Positions 42,301 to 55,600 of a stretch of 64,000 bases of DNA are shown piece by piece. Both the position numbers and the translations under genes were made by a program. Where the stretch lies: NCBI RefSeq assembly GCF_001577835.2, contig NC_029519.1:29450539-29514538 (forward strand), in the 5' to 3' direction. This DNA comes from Coturnix japonica. Its lineage: Eukaryota > Chordata > Aves > Galliformes > Phasianidae. Under the pieces are notes generated by a model. That model saw only the letters and a program-made list of their open reading frames with translations. It was not told where the DNA came from and ran no database searches. Each line of letters begins with the position of its first letter. Within the stretch, counting starts at the first letter, position 1.

Positions 42301-45300
42301 GCCAGTCAATGTTGTCTCATGGCAGCAGCTGAGCACTCCTGCTCCTGCTGAAGGTTTGCTTTGTTGTGGTAAAAATCCAGACTGCCGGGCCCGATGTGGG
42401 CCGTGTGATGGGGCACAGCCAGAAAAGAGGGAGCACTGCTGGCAGATTTCTGTTCTTGCCAAAGCAATCCCTGATTACTGGTCATGCTCAGCCCAGAGGC
42501 ATGTCTGGATGGAGTTTAAATTTACCATTGCAGAAAAGGGAGCAGCAAATCACAGGCCCTGACAACTTAGGAGTTTGGATTTTTTGCCTTCCTCCCAGTG
42601 CTTACTAATGGATTTCTCTCTTTGTATTACGTGAAAAACTGCAGCTTCTTGCAGAGCAGGGGACAGTTTCATTGAACAATCAACCCAGCGCAGGTAAGAT
42701 TCTGCGTGCTCGGAAGGATCAGTCTTGACCTCCTGTCTGCTGCGAGTTGGCTTTGCGTGGCCATTAGGTGAAGCAGAGCGCAGTGAACTGTGGAGTATCT
42801 GTAAACAGTGTTGCAAGGAAGATGCAGGAAGCAAAGGCAGAAAAGCCCAGCCTGTGGTTCTGTCTTTTCTCTTCAGCAGATTGAGAGAGTAGATGGAAAA
42901 CTAAACTTATTTAAGAAAAAAAGAAAAGCCACTCTTCCTGTCAAGGTCATAAACTGCTGAGAAGGTGCTGCACTGAGGTCAGAGATGGTGAAATTTGTAA
43001 GTAAGGGGGTGCTCAGAGCAGAAGGGAGAACACTGCAGTAGCTGACACCATGCCATAAGCAGAGTGGAAAGGGGCTGCAGCAGAACTGCAGCGTGAATAC
43101 TTGAGCTGTAAATTTGTAGTTAAGGTTCCTATCATATGCTTCTATTTTTAACGCTGTTAAAATTAAACTCTGCAGCCCAGGCTGAGTGCTAGGAATTCTT
43201 TTTTCACTACTTCAGCATTGCCAGCATCTTTTTTGTCAACTTTCTTATCCTCTTCTGCAACCCTGGGTATGGGATACCTCAGCTGTACAGGACAGCAAGT
43301 ATCATCACTCTGCCTCAGGGGTGACCTCCCAAAGGACTTCCATCAATGATGAGATGAGATTGTCATGGCAGTGTCTGGTGTCAGCTATCAGTTTGTGAGC
43401 ACTTTCCTTGGCCCTCTGTTCATGGAAGGCTACTGCTGAAAATCCGCACGAAACTGTCCTTAATTCACCCTGCCTGATGGCTGTTGCACAGATGGCATCT
43501 CCAATCAGAAGCTAGGGGAGAACTGCTGTAATTAAATCAGACTTACCAGATAGGGCCAAAGGCTCCATCTTAATTCTCAAGTTCCTTGCCTTGATACTAT
43601 GGGTCTGGCATAGTATCAAGTCTTGCCTTGATGCCTCTGGGTCAGCAAAATGTTCTGGTATCGAATGCTTTGTGGTCAGATGCTCCATCTGATCTTGCTG
43701 GACCCACCTGTCCCCTATGGTTTTGGGGTGGGTGTTTTTTTTGTATTTGTCCTTACTATAGCAGACATTGAATTCCAAGAAGCTGCTTTTAACGTGTTCT
43801 GCAGATTATTGCTATGCAAAGCTAAGCCAAGGCTGTTGTACATCATTTACTTGTGGAGTGTTTGTTTAGGATTTACCTTTAGCTCCAAGTAGGACACAGA
43901 GCGGAGGTGGCTGTGCTATCTGGGCTTGTGTGACTGGGCTGGTTTGCCAGGCCCTTGGCCAGCAGCAAAGGCTCATGTCTCAATTGTATTAATTCAGTCA
44001 GGGTTGTCTAGCAGAGCTGATGCTGTGAGAGTCAGAACCAAGCAAGCCAGACACGCTGCCCTTTCTCATGTCTACATTCTATTGCCATCAGCCAAAACCA
44101 CTTTCACCCCAATGGCCAGTTCCTCCCCAGATGTTAAAACACTTCATCACCTTCATCTTATTTGACTCAAAACACTTTTTTGTGTATCAGAAAGAAATTT
44201 GTGCATGTCTGCTAAGGACTTGCTTAAAAATTCAACAAGTGACTGGTTCTTAATATAGTTCAAAATTTACAGACTACGGCTGATCTTTACCTTCCCTTGA
44301 AGGAGAAGAATATTACAATTATCCCTGTTTATCTTACACGTTATCCATTTGAAAACAGAGAGAGATTTATAGTAAATCCAGTGCTGTACTTGTATAGAAC
44401 TTGGCTAATGATTTTTAACAGATTTTGTTCTGTATTAGCAAAGTGTATTTATTTAGGTAAGGAGTGGCTAAGAAGCAGTAGCCACTGAAGAAAGACATAT
44501 ACTAGTAGTGGCCATGTTACAGTAGGGGAGATCCTTCCCTCTCTTCCAGACAGCTGAATTATTACTGTTCCAAATACCACACTGTGATTTTCCTTTATCT
44601 ATCTATTTATTTCTTGAAGAGGCAGCCACTGCTGCAAAGGATAAGCTTGGCACAGCAGCATCAAGCTGCGCAACAGAAAGCATTAACCTTGGAGGACCAC
44701 CTTCTGGAAACAACTGTGTTTGTCTAAACCCAGGAGTACCTCTGAATTAGGATCTGAGGTTTCATGCTGAATCCCCTGTGCCTTCTGGTTTCTTCCTTCC
44801 ATGGCAGCAGTTGAACAGAATTCCAGTTCTAAAATTTAAAGTTTGCTGTACAGCCTATTGACTATACAGTCAACCTTCTATTGACTGAAACTTACACCAC
44901 TGGGTAAGAGAAAATGGTGCTTTTTGCTCAGTCTATGAAAACTGATAGTAAAAGCCTTTGTGCAAATGTCAGGCTACAAGAAAACGCTGGGTTTGTGCTG
45001 TTTGAAGGGTCGGGAGTTTTGATCACAACCACATTACTTCTTTTTGACAGCCATATTGCTTAAACTGTAGAGTTATTTTTATTGAATTATGGATATACAT
45101 TTATCCATTACATGTATTTGAAAAGTACCTTTTTGCCTGTCTTCCAATCTAGTATTTCATGTTGAACTACAAGCCAGTTTGTACAGAAACATCCTCCTTG
45201 AAACACACGTTAGCACTTGTAAAAATTAGCTGCCGTGAACCCAGCTTGAACTAGGTGCAACAAATGTTACTTCTGTAGAGGACAAAAATCCCAGCGCTCA

Positions 45301-46174
45301 CCCTGCTGCACTCCTTTGGCAGCAGGCACATCCTCAAGAACCATCCTGAGGAAGCAACATTGAAGCTTGAGATAAATGTGGTCTTTAAAACGTACCATTT
45401 AGCAGCCTGCAAAAGGGATTTAAGAAACTCCTGCTGGTAAATGGGATTTCTTTCCCTACTAGTTGTATATTTGAATGGATGCCTCCAGTTGGGCCTCCTG
45501 TTAATAGTTTGATCAGCTGAAGGATTTAAACATGCTGGTGAAGTGGGACTGGGAACTTAACTCCAGGAGCCTTGATTTCAGACAGCACCTAAAGCTACGG
45601 GCTGCAAAATGGAAGTTATATTAAAAAAAAACAGAACATAGCGTAAAACACTCCTTAGGAGGAGTAACAAGTGGAACAGACCCTGGATCCAGGCTGAATC
45701 CTGCTTAGTTCTCAGTAAGCTATCTGAATTACTTCCACTGAGCGGATATGGTTCCAAGTGACAGCAGAAAGCCCTAGGCTCAGGTAAGCATAAGTTATGA
45801 ATGGTTCAGGATTGAAACGGCACTGAGTAGCCAAAGCAGGTGTTTGGACACATACAAAGGGAAAGCAAGCAAAGAATCTGACACTAATTCTTATACGTAG
45901 CCACTCAATGTCTGCTGCTGGCATGTACATCTAAGTGCCTTTGTCCTTTCCTCTACCTCAGACATTAAGAGTGAGGACTAGCATTTTTTTTTCCCCTTCT
46001 GCTAGGCATGAAAGCACATGTGGCCGTTCTTAATTACTGCTGGGTGTTTTGCTCTTAGCCACAAATGTACTCACTCTAATTTACAATGAGTTATTGGTAT
46101 GTGCCACTAGATTGCTGCATTCCAGATCTGAGAATTTCCCTTCTGACAAAGAGGAAGCTGTAAGAGCTGAATTC
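39346..46174. other. Intergenic region between convergent FHIP1A and GATB
   Basis: About 6.8 kb bounded by the two poly(A) signals. I see no exon series, transposon body or RNA gene. The open frames are short and without recognisable protein. It contains an A-rich tract near 40.14 kb and the inverted repeat at 43590-43620. Confidence 0.6.
43590..43620. repeat. Perfect 12-bp inverted repeat with 7-nt loop
   Basis: CTTGATACTATG at 43590-43601, spacer GGTCTGG, then its exact reverse complement CATAGTATCAAG at 43609-43620. The left arm's flank CTTGCCTTGAT recurs just downstream at about 43623, so the site also has a direct repeat. Confidence 0.95.
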
Positions 46175-46511
46175 ACACTTGCTTTATTACAAAACTAACC
46201 GATGCAACTTAGCTCTTTATACTCACAGATCTTGGGAATTTGTTTCCTATGGCTTTATGGAAATGACACTTCAGAATGCTGCACTGAAGGGACGGAGATG
46301 TAAATGACTGCCAGCTTCTGTTGAGGTGGTCCTTTGCTCATCCACCTTTGGCCGAGGCAGCTGGGAAAGGCAGGCACACGATGCTCCTTGAAGCATAACC
46401 AATCTGGGAAAAACAATCCTGACAGACAAGGAGGCACCAAAGTTCATTAGCAGCAAACCAGACAGAACGAAGCACGTCTTCTGCAGACAGCTGGGCCATT
46501 TTCTCCTGTGG
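46175..46511 (-). other. GATB: GATB 3' UTR (probable)
   Basis: About 340 bases from the stop codon to roughly 20 bases past the poly(A) signal. No other TTTATT (AATAAA on the minus strand) occurs in between. Confidence 0.65.
46193..46198 (-). terminator. GATB: Poly(A) signal AATAAA of GATB (minus strand)
   Basis: TTTATT on the plus strand, about 315 bases downstream of the GATB stop and the first canonical signal after it. Confidence 0.7.
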
Positions 46512-46640
46512 CTACTCTGACAGCTTCTTCTCTAGTATTTGCCTCACCAGAAGAAGGTTGGCTCGGCCCCGTGTAGCTTTCCGAACCAGTCCAATTAACT
46601 TATTGATAACTTTTTCATTTCCTTGTTTTATCGCCATAAC
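46512..46640 (-). CDS. GATB: GATB last coding exon with stop (43 codons)
   Basis: On the minus strand it follows acceptor TTTTTAAAG and reads [20 protein letters not shown], then [22 protein letters not shown] and stop TAG (46512-46514). This is the C-terminal YqeY-like tail, which contacts tRNA in bacterial GatCAB. The [12 protein letters not shown] block is identical to human. Confidence 0.96.
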   Translation of the reverse strand, partial: VMAIKQGNEKVINKLIGLVRKATRGRANLLLVRQILEKKLSE

Positions 46641-49600
46641 CTTTAAAAAGAACAGATAGACACCACTGTTACGGGAAAACAACATGCTCAGTCATTCGTG
46701 GCCAAGGTATGAATATTTTTTTCCTCTAAGGCCACTGCAGTTGAATACTGTATTTAGGGGCTAAGGTGTTATTATAAAAGCTTCCTTTGGCTTTGCAATA
46801 AGCTCCTGCTCAGCAACTGCAGGCCCTACGGCTAACCCAGACCTGCTTTTATTGAAAGTCAGTGAACGCTTCTGGATTTGAACAGAAGCAGCTCAGACAG
46901 CGACTTCCTGGGAGAAAGCAGAAAAAGAAGATGGACTTCTTGTTGCTAACAGGAGCTTCTTCCTCAATGCACTGCTCAGTTCTAATACATTATTTTCATT
47001 GAACCGCATCAATTTGAAAATATTTCTGACATCCCTCAAGAGCAGAGTTAAGTAACAGAGGTTGTTTCCTTGACACAGAGGATCCTTTGCAACAAAGCAG
47101 TTAATCTGCTGATCAGAAAATATGGCCTCCTATCAGAGAGCTGCTGTTTGATGCATGATTACCTACAAAATATCCACATATAAAGGCTAAGTAAAGAAAA
47201 TGAAAAAGTACTGAAAAAATCCACTACCAGGCATTTCTAGGGGAGACACTACTACTGAAACTGTGCGTCCTCATGCAGTTTGTGCGGCAGGGAGGGCATT
47301 CTCTGCATTGTCAGAATTACTGGGCAAAACATGATAGCCTCAATTAAACAGGATGTCATATTTACAGATACTAAGGGAAGGATTGCGAACATATGAACCA
47401 CCAACTGTGACAATTCCAAGCACAAATGCAAATAGTGCTGCTCGTTAGGGCATCTGAATTACTGGCAGTCTAAAATCTCTGTAAAGTCACAATGTGGAAA
47501 GGACTCATTACTCCTTGTATGACAGAAATCCCTTACATGGGGCAGAGTACTGTACAGATTTTCATTAACTGCTCGGTGCTGGTTTAGAATTTAGTTCATT
47601 TTCAAGAAAGTTCCCAACAGGAAGCAAGGCCCATTTTTTTCCTGGCAGGTTCTTGGTGCTAACTCTGTTTTGTAATGCAAGTTCTTACAGCGATTCGAAG
47701 CAGTGATTTACAGCCCTTGCAGGCAGCTTTTGCCTTAGTGAAAGATCACCTGGAAAAAGGAGGAAAGCGAGGCCACTCTGCTGCATTTGGCTTGAGTAAA
47801 ACAGCAAAAAGCAGAGAGGAATTACATTCTCAGACAAGGCATTATTATTGAAATGGGAGCACAGTTATGGACCTTCAGCTTCCGCACTTCCCAATCAGTT
47901 CTGATGTTCTTTCTATATCTGCGCCTGTGCTTCCATGCTAGTCTGAAAATACAGAAGCACTTTTATCAGGCTCCGCAAATGAGTCAGTCTGATGGAGGTC
48001 ACGCCGACCTACTGCAAGCTCATTTTCTTTATCAAAAGCTCTTGCAGAGCTGTTAGCATCCCCCAATGAGAACTGGGGTGGGTGGTATTGTTCTCAGAAG
48101 ATGTCAATGTTTTTTTCCAAATGGCAAATGTACCTAGACAATGCTTGTATTAGAAGTAAGCTATTCACTTCTGCTTTTACATTTTCACTCTGGAGAACAT
48201 AGAAGCACTTGTTTTCATTCTCATTTTTTATATAAAACAGATGTTAGACTCTGTCAGGATTTCTTCCCACTCCTCCCCTTCATGATCAACAAGCTTTTTC
48301 CCCTTTTCCTGGCTCAGAGCTCATTAGATGGATGAGCCACACACACTGCTGCATCCTTCTGAGGGGATGGGGAAGAGCTGAAACCTTGTCCTTTCCCCCT
48401 GCAGGAGCAGCTCAGCAGAGCTCCCAACCCCGAGGCCTCCAGTGCTGCTGCCACATGGATCTGTCTCCTCTTACCCCATAGGCACAGCCAGGCAGGAAAT
48501 AGAGCAAAACTTGGCTGTGGCAGTGAAGGAGCAGGGGGATGGGGTAAAGAGATGAGTAGAATTTTGGCCTTGCCACCTCTATGGAGTAGTGTAACACCTC
48601 TATGGAGTCTCTAACTTCATTACCATTATATGTCCTGCTGGCAGATTGCCTCAGTATTGAGAACAATGCAGCAGTGGCACACTAATATCACAGGAGATGA
48701 CAAGAAAATGACAGTTAGGTGGCCAAGTGACCAGGTCAAGTTAGGGGCAGTATATTGCACAGCTGAAGACAGAGCCCTATAGCTTTGCATTGTTGCATTA
48801 CATTTTTATGTTCTCTTAGAATGACTTAGCATGTTAGCCAGACTGGTAATTTCTTCTGCAGATCATTTTGTGTAAGCTTCAATTTCCAAAAAAACACTTA
48901 GTAAAATAAGAAAGGAGAAGAAAGGACCTGATGATAGCTGTGCGTCAGCTTTAATGCTCCTAACTGGCTTTAGAGCTCAAATACCAATTAAAAGAGAAAA
49001 AGGCCATTTAAACCCCCCTTTTAAGTGCCAGAGAGTAACAGAGTGTGCAGGCTTCCCAGCACCACTATAATCACCTCCTCTTCTCGTTCATCAATCACCG
49101 CCTGGCAGATCTGTTCAAGCTCTTCCTGATCCCGTATCAGTTCAAGCTGCTTTTCTTTAATGATTTCAAGAGGAGTCTTCCCTTCTCCCTTCCACAATTC
49201 CTCAAACACCTGAAAAACCACAAAGAGAAGCTAAGGCCAGCTACTTCACATACTGATGTTATTTATCTGTGCTATTTTAGCTGCAGATCTAAGAAGTCAG
49301 ATTTTAGTAACAACAAGAGCAGGAGTAACAGTGCTCTGTTCTCACAGTATGCAAAATGAACTGCTTGAGAGCAGTAAGAGGATGCATTGCCATCAATGGT
49401 GCCTCTGCCCAGGAACTGACCATTAGTTGACTACAGTACCAAGTCCAGGCCCAAGAAGCTCATCTCATTACCAGTCCTCATCAGCTAACTAACGAAGGAG
49501 GATACATATGACAAGGCAGAAGAACAATAGTGCCAAGCAGAATTTCTGCAGCAGTTCCGGGCCCACCTATGCGTCACCTCCCAGAAGAGGAATGCTGGGT

Positions 49601-52600
49601 GACCCTAAGCATCAGAAATAATTACTTGTTAATGTCCATGTGTGTTCCTATGCTGTATCAGGGCTGTTGCCCTGGAACAAACTTGAGAGAACGTCTATTA
49701 AAAAAAGTTTCCTTGGGCAGTGATTTTCTTTCTGCTCTTATTTCAGACCTGTGGGAGGAGAGGAAGAAAACCATTATTAAAACAGCTGCTTATGCTTCAC
49801 TCTGCACTGAAGATGTAATTGTATGTTTGGGCCACTGCTGTGTACCAGTGTGGAAATAGTGCCCCGTCACCATTTCAGCATTAAATGCTCAGTGCAGGAT
49901 GGAGAAGAGGCTGGGAAGGGGAGAGGAGAAGGGACACTCAAACTGTGTGTTAATTAATTAGCAAAGCAGTGAGCCAACCTAGGGAAAATGGCGCACATGG
50001 GATGGTTCTTTAGGTGTGCCAGCAGTATTCTTCAGCATAGGAATATTCTGTGGTAACAAAGATCTTTGGTTAAACAATTCTGTAGCCACAACATGTACAA
50101 ATGAACCATGCACTGACACAATTCCTGCAAGCAGATTTTGGGTGGCAGCTGTACCCCAAAGCTTTTGATGGGTTCTTATTGCAAAAGCTGAGACCCTGAG
50201 AGAGGGTAATGATACGCAACTCTCACAGAGGCTGCATCTTCTTTTTTCCCCTTGTAAGAGGGTTAAGTTATTAAATTACAGAGAAGCAGCGTTATAACCA
50301 TCATAAGCAAACCTTTAAGCTGCTGTTACCTACAAAAATCAATGCCATATACAATGTCTTCTGCAAGATCTCTCTTCAAGTACCATGCTTAAAGATCATC
50401 ATGCCCACGCTACCTCAGAAACACCCTCAGAAACAAAAACATCCAGTGGAGACTCAACCTGCCTGCAGCTCTTTACAGTATCTTTTTGCTGTACTCCATG
50501 CCTCAATTCCACAGGCAGCCCCAGCTGCTCTTCCTTCCCCAGGGACCTGGCAAAAAGCTTTCTGTCCCCGAGGCCTCCTGAGGCACTGGGACAGCACATC
50601 TCCCTCCCTTCAAAGGGAGCTCTGGCCTCTCTGCACAGCACGGCCCGCAGCAGAACACCCTGGAGAATCTGAAGTGCTGCACAGATCAGAGACTGGGCAA
50701 CGAAGAAGCCATATCACTGTCCTGGAAAAGCCAAAAAAATGCTTGTATGCATGCAAGCAAGGCACTGTGGGCTACAGGAGGGGAAAATTAGCAACAAACA
50801 AAATCTGAGCAGCCAACCATGGTGCAGTTACCCTGCAGCAACTCTTACACCAGGCTGCTGGACAGCTGACATTTCAAGATCCATCTCTGATTCCCTGCTA
50901 CTTCTGTGCCAAACACCTCCTGGCACTGAGAAAAGCTTGCCCGTTAGAAACCTTCGAGGCAGCAGATTTTCCCTGTGACATCTGCGTTGTATGTACTTTT
51001 CAATCTGGTAACGAGCTTATCCACTTAGCCACCAGAGCAGCACCGTTATCAAGGCCCTTGCTTGTTTACAGGTACGTAGGAAAGCAGAAAGAGATGTGCC
51101 CAAGTCCTGTCAAAAATGCATTTTTAAAGATGCGTTTTTGCTACTTGGCAAGGAGTAAGAATTTAAAGAAAGCAGTTTAAAAAATGATTTCAGCTCATTT
51201 ACACAAACTGCCTGCGTCAGAACAGTGGGATCAAATTATGAAGTCTCCAGAGCCAAAATGAGAATCTCAGGCCTCATTTCCATCACTGAAATCTCAGTAG
51301 TTTCTACTATTGACTCTTGGCTGAGCGTGATTAGATTTTAATGATGTTCTGCTCTCCCCACCTAACAGGCATAGCAGCAAACCACTGGTCAAGATGAATT
51401 AATCAGGACTTGCACGTCTGGCTGCCACGGGCATCATATCAAACATTTTGCAGCTGGCGATCATGCCAGCTGACTGCTCTGCCTTAGAACGGCTCCAACT
51501 GGAAAGCCGACCCACAGTGATGTGCTGCCAGAGGAGGAGGGAAGCAGCAGGCAGCACCATTTGAGCTTGTCCTGTGGGCTGCTCTCCTTTGCCCTGATGG
51601 AAAGCCTTGATGTCTGGCAGTTGTCCCTCAGCCTCTGACAAAAGTGAGGGGCAGGCTGGGCTCACTGCTCCAGATGGTACGACCGTAATAGTCAAAGCAG
51701 ATGCTTCTGTTTAGGTTTGTGTACTGTACTCATTTTCCTGCTACCTACTTTGAAGTAGGGGTGCCAAGTGGGTCTGTTGAAGTTATTCTTGTGAGGGTGA
51801 CCCATGCAACCACACAAGCAAACAAGACAAGGGGCCTGCTCTTCTCCACACCCTGCTCAGGTCCCCAATAAACACACAATGGGGTGTTTCCACAGGGTTG
51901 CTGCAGCTCTCAACAGCCAAAGCCTCGTTCTACTTTCCTGACCCAAGAACCACCTTCCTTCCACAATGCCCTCGCTGAAAACCAGGTTCCTTCTGCCACA
52001 GATGTGCATACTGCCAAGCCCTAACGGCGAGCAGTGAGGTCCAGCTTTGGCCATACTCCCATCAGACCAGTGTCAGTATAGTAGAGTTGCATTCCACTGT
52101 TGACATCCAAATGGTGCCTCCAGGGGGAGGCCATGCATAGCGTGTGCCTGTGCAGGCCTCCCCAGTGCAGGACATGCTCACTGCACAGCCCTGCACACCA
52201 GCAGAGCTGTAGGCTGCTCCCCTTTATACAGGCATGCCAGCATGAAACCGCTTTGGAGGCCTCTGGGGTAGGATGCTATATTTGATGGCAAGCTGGGCGT
52301 GAGCTCCGTAATTACCCAAGTGGTAATTATGTAAGCACACCGTGCCCTTTCCTTGGCATATGCATCCTACCATACAATGTTCTGTGTCTATAATCAGCAC
52401 TCGCAGCTTTTATCTGTGTTTTAATGCCTTATACAGCAGAGACTGAACACAATCCTCTTAACAAATTAAAACTTCTAACAGCTTCCTGCTGCGAGCACGT
52501 ATGTGTATGCAAGTCTGTGTGCTCACCCCATCAACCCTGCTAGTGCTTCTAGTTGGATCTGTCTCTACCACTGCAATTCGTTCTCCTCCACTCCGAGTGC

Positions 52601-55600
52601 TGCACTTCATCTGCTGTTGTGTATATATATATAGCCCCTTCTGCCCTCAGGCCATCCAGCATCTCGGCCTACTGCTGAGAATTGTTATAAACATTTGTTA
52701 TTCTTCTGACATCCAGGCAACCAAAATACTTTTCTAAATGTGGCGAGGTTCCTGCAGTTTGACAGCATCACTCGGTGATGGCAAATAGGACTGTTATTTC
52801 TCTGTGTCCAGTTTCAGAACGCAGAGGACAACATGCACATTACAAGGAGTTGGTAATTAAACAAGAAAGGCATCTCTGAAATTCTTGACATTTCATAACC
52901 TGTCAGAAGTGCTGGCATACAGATTTATCACAAGGAAAGGACTCCAGTGGAGGGGCATCGGTACCTCTCTACCTCCAGAAGGAAGCAGAGTTTAGAACGG
53001 AGTTCTGAGCTCCTTTTCAGATGCAGACCCCAAAATAACGGGTGTCCCATTGCCCTGCAGGCACACAACTGCTCTGCATCCCAGTGTATTTCCCTGTTAA
53101 TATTTTATATCCTTTTTGAAGCTTTTGCTTTTCCAGTCCAAAATTTCCAGATGCACATGCCTGAAGTCAGGCACTTAAATCTGTATTTACGGTGCCTATA
53201 AAAAGCAGCTGGCTATTCTGAAGAGGAGGCCAACATCATCAAAATCCACAAGTACCTCCAAAAGAAACCCCCCAAAAACAGGAAGTGTTCCCAAGTAGGA
53301 AAAAGAGCCACACTTGCAGCTCTGGCTTTAGAATCACATCAAGAGTGAACTAATGCCTGTATTGCTTTAAAGTTGTACTCGGACTCAATCAACATGTGCT
53401 AGAAAGGCGGAAACGTGCCTTGTGCAGAGAGGTAAGAAACTTGAAGAGAGGTAAAAGCTAGAAAGCAGGCAAGGCAAGTATCTTCAACAATTTTGCTTAC
53501 AGCCACCTGAGGAAAAATGGTTAACTAAAGTATTTAAATGCAGAGCACAGTAACTCACCTGAAAGGACAACAAACCCCACATAGAGAATTTGAGGAGAAC
53601 GGCAGTTATCTCCTATCACAAAAGAACTCCAGATTCTGCCCAGTAAGCACCAGAGTTACCTTACCATCATAAGCAGTTCATAAATTAAGAGATGAATGTG
53701 TGAAGTGCTGGTTTTTCAGACTGTCCTAAGCAAAATGATAGAGGGAAACTGGCTTTACAGACACTCCTTGCTAAGGAGACTCTTGGCAGCGCTTGCTATA
53801 AGAAGCCAGGATAAAAGAAAGGTCAAATGTCTCTGTGTTAGACTCACGGAATGCACCATATCAGACTTTTTTTTTTGTGACTACAGTCAGGTGATTGATA
53901 TCCTTTTCCATACACCAATACTGGACAATATAGGCTCCAGTATCCCTTTGGACATACTAGCTGATACCCTCAGCTTAATTGCAAGCCATGGATTAATTCC
54001 CACCAACCTTTCCTCAGGTGCTACTCAAGCTACCAGACTGAGATGTAGCATCTGCTTTGTTCGGAAGCAGAACTGACTTAACTGACTGTAGCTTAGAACT
54101 ACTGTTTGGTTTATGCCCCCTTATAACACTAAGCACGAAAAGATATTACACTACACAAGGCATTTTCATCCATGAAATGTATATGGCACAGATGCAAAAT
54201 TTATCCTTCATCAACACCTTGAATAATTTAAAGCAACCAATTCGTTGGTACTCAATGAATGCAGATGGAATAAGCATTGGTGGATTCAAAGTACAGCGAA
54301 ATCAAAAAATACCTGCTTGGCTGCTGAAGAAGAAATGTCTCTGTTTTCTAGAAGGTTCAGAAGGTCGGCTAGGAGAAAAGAACTGATGGGGCTGTGGAAA
54401 AGGGGGACAGGAGTTAGAGAAGAGGACAAGTAACAGATTTATGCCACTGTTGCTTGTCTAAATGTCACACAGTTTAGCATGACAAGCTAGTATTTTTTTC
54501 CCCCCGTGATACACCATATTTTGATCTTGACTGCCTGATTATGCCTTATCATTGCCCTCTTCTCTGGAAGGCATTTGGTTAACTTCATTAATCATGACAG
54601 TGTCAAGGCCTAAGCAGCACTGCCTAGGATAACCAACCTCACAGATGATAACTAAAGCAGAAGTCAGCATCAGAGTGACATGATACTGTTCTTGGTACAT
54701 GAGAAAAGGAGCAATTTTATTTCACCACTGTTGTAACTGAGAAGCCTGACCTTTCCTTTGCTGTAAGGGAATGTTGTTTTAAGTGACTGAGTAGGTCACT
54801 CAGAATCCAGCCGATCACTTTCTTTGGCTTCATTCGGGTCTGTTTTACCACACTTTCAAAGAATTCCATTAATCCATCTTCATTCTGTTAAAGAAAAATT
54901 AAATGCATCAGATACTGAAATGCAAGCTGATTAATTACACAGTTTGAGTCAGACTAGAAATGCTAAAGTAAACTAAAGAAAGTAAGAAAGCTGCAAGACT
55001 ATGGAGTAATATTATAATAAGTAAACAAACTACAGTGTGCCTAGAATGCACGCATACAGCTTATCAGATGTCAGCCTGCTCTAACATAACTTCCATAGTT
55101 GAGTGATCTTTCTCTCACATCTTCCTTTAAATTAATACCTGGGGAGAACCTTTTTCATCTTGTCCTTTGTCTTTAAATTTTAATATAATGCTCCATACAC
55201 AGTCTCGCTATCATTTACCAAAAAAAGACTCTGGCTGAAACTGCCTATAGACACCTCACTCTTGATCTTGCAATCACTTATTTTGGACTCATGGAGTAAG
55301 GTCAGCTTGTAGTCACCCCTGAGTGATATGGAAAGGTCACGCTGTAAGAACAGGGGTTTTATGTTTCTAGATTTTTCACAGAAGCTATGCAAGGCTTTGC
55401 ACAGCGCCCTAAGTGCTCAGAAGGTATGATAGTAGGGGATTCAATTTATGCTATAAGTGAAATCTGAGATTGTTTTCAGAAGAACAGATAATGCAGAGCC
55501 TGTTGAATGCTGTGCTGTTTGATATCAGGGCACTGGCAGTTCTTTATCTGCAGCACGGAACTCATTAGGTCCACTGAAGGCAGAAGAGACATTAAGTGTC

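Noticed and set aside
52309-52329. An 8-bp inverted repeat TAATTACC / GGTAATTA with a homeodomain-like TAATTA core
   Set aside because: Too short to stand out in 64 kb, and no other regulatory sign is nearby.
53696-54386. Two neighbouring plus-strand open frames (126 and 109 codons) in a GATB intron
   Set aside because: The peptides resemble no family I know. The second one overlaps the real 79-bp GATB exon on the opposite strand, so both are most likely chance frames.
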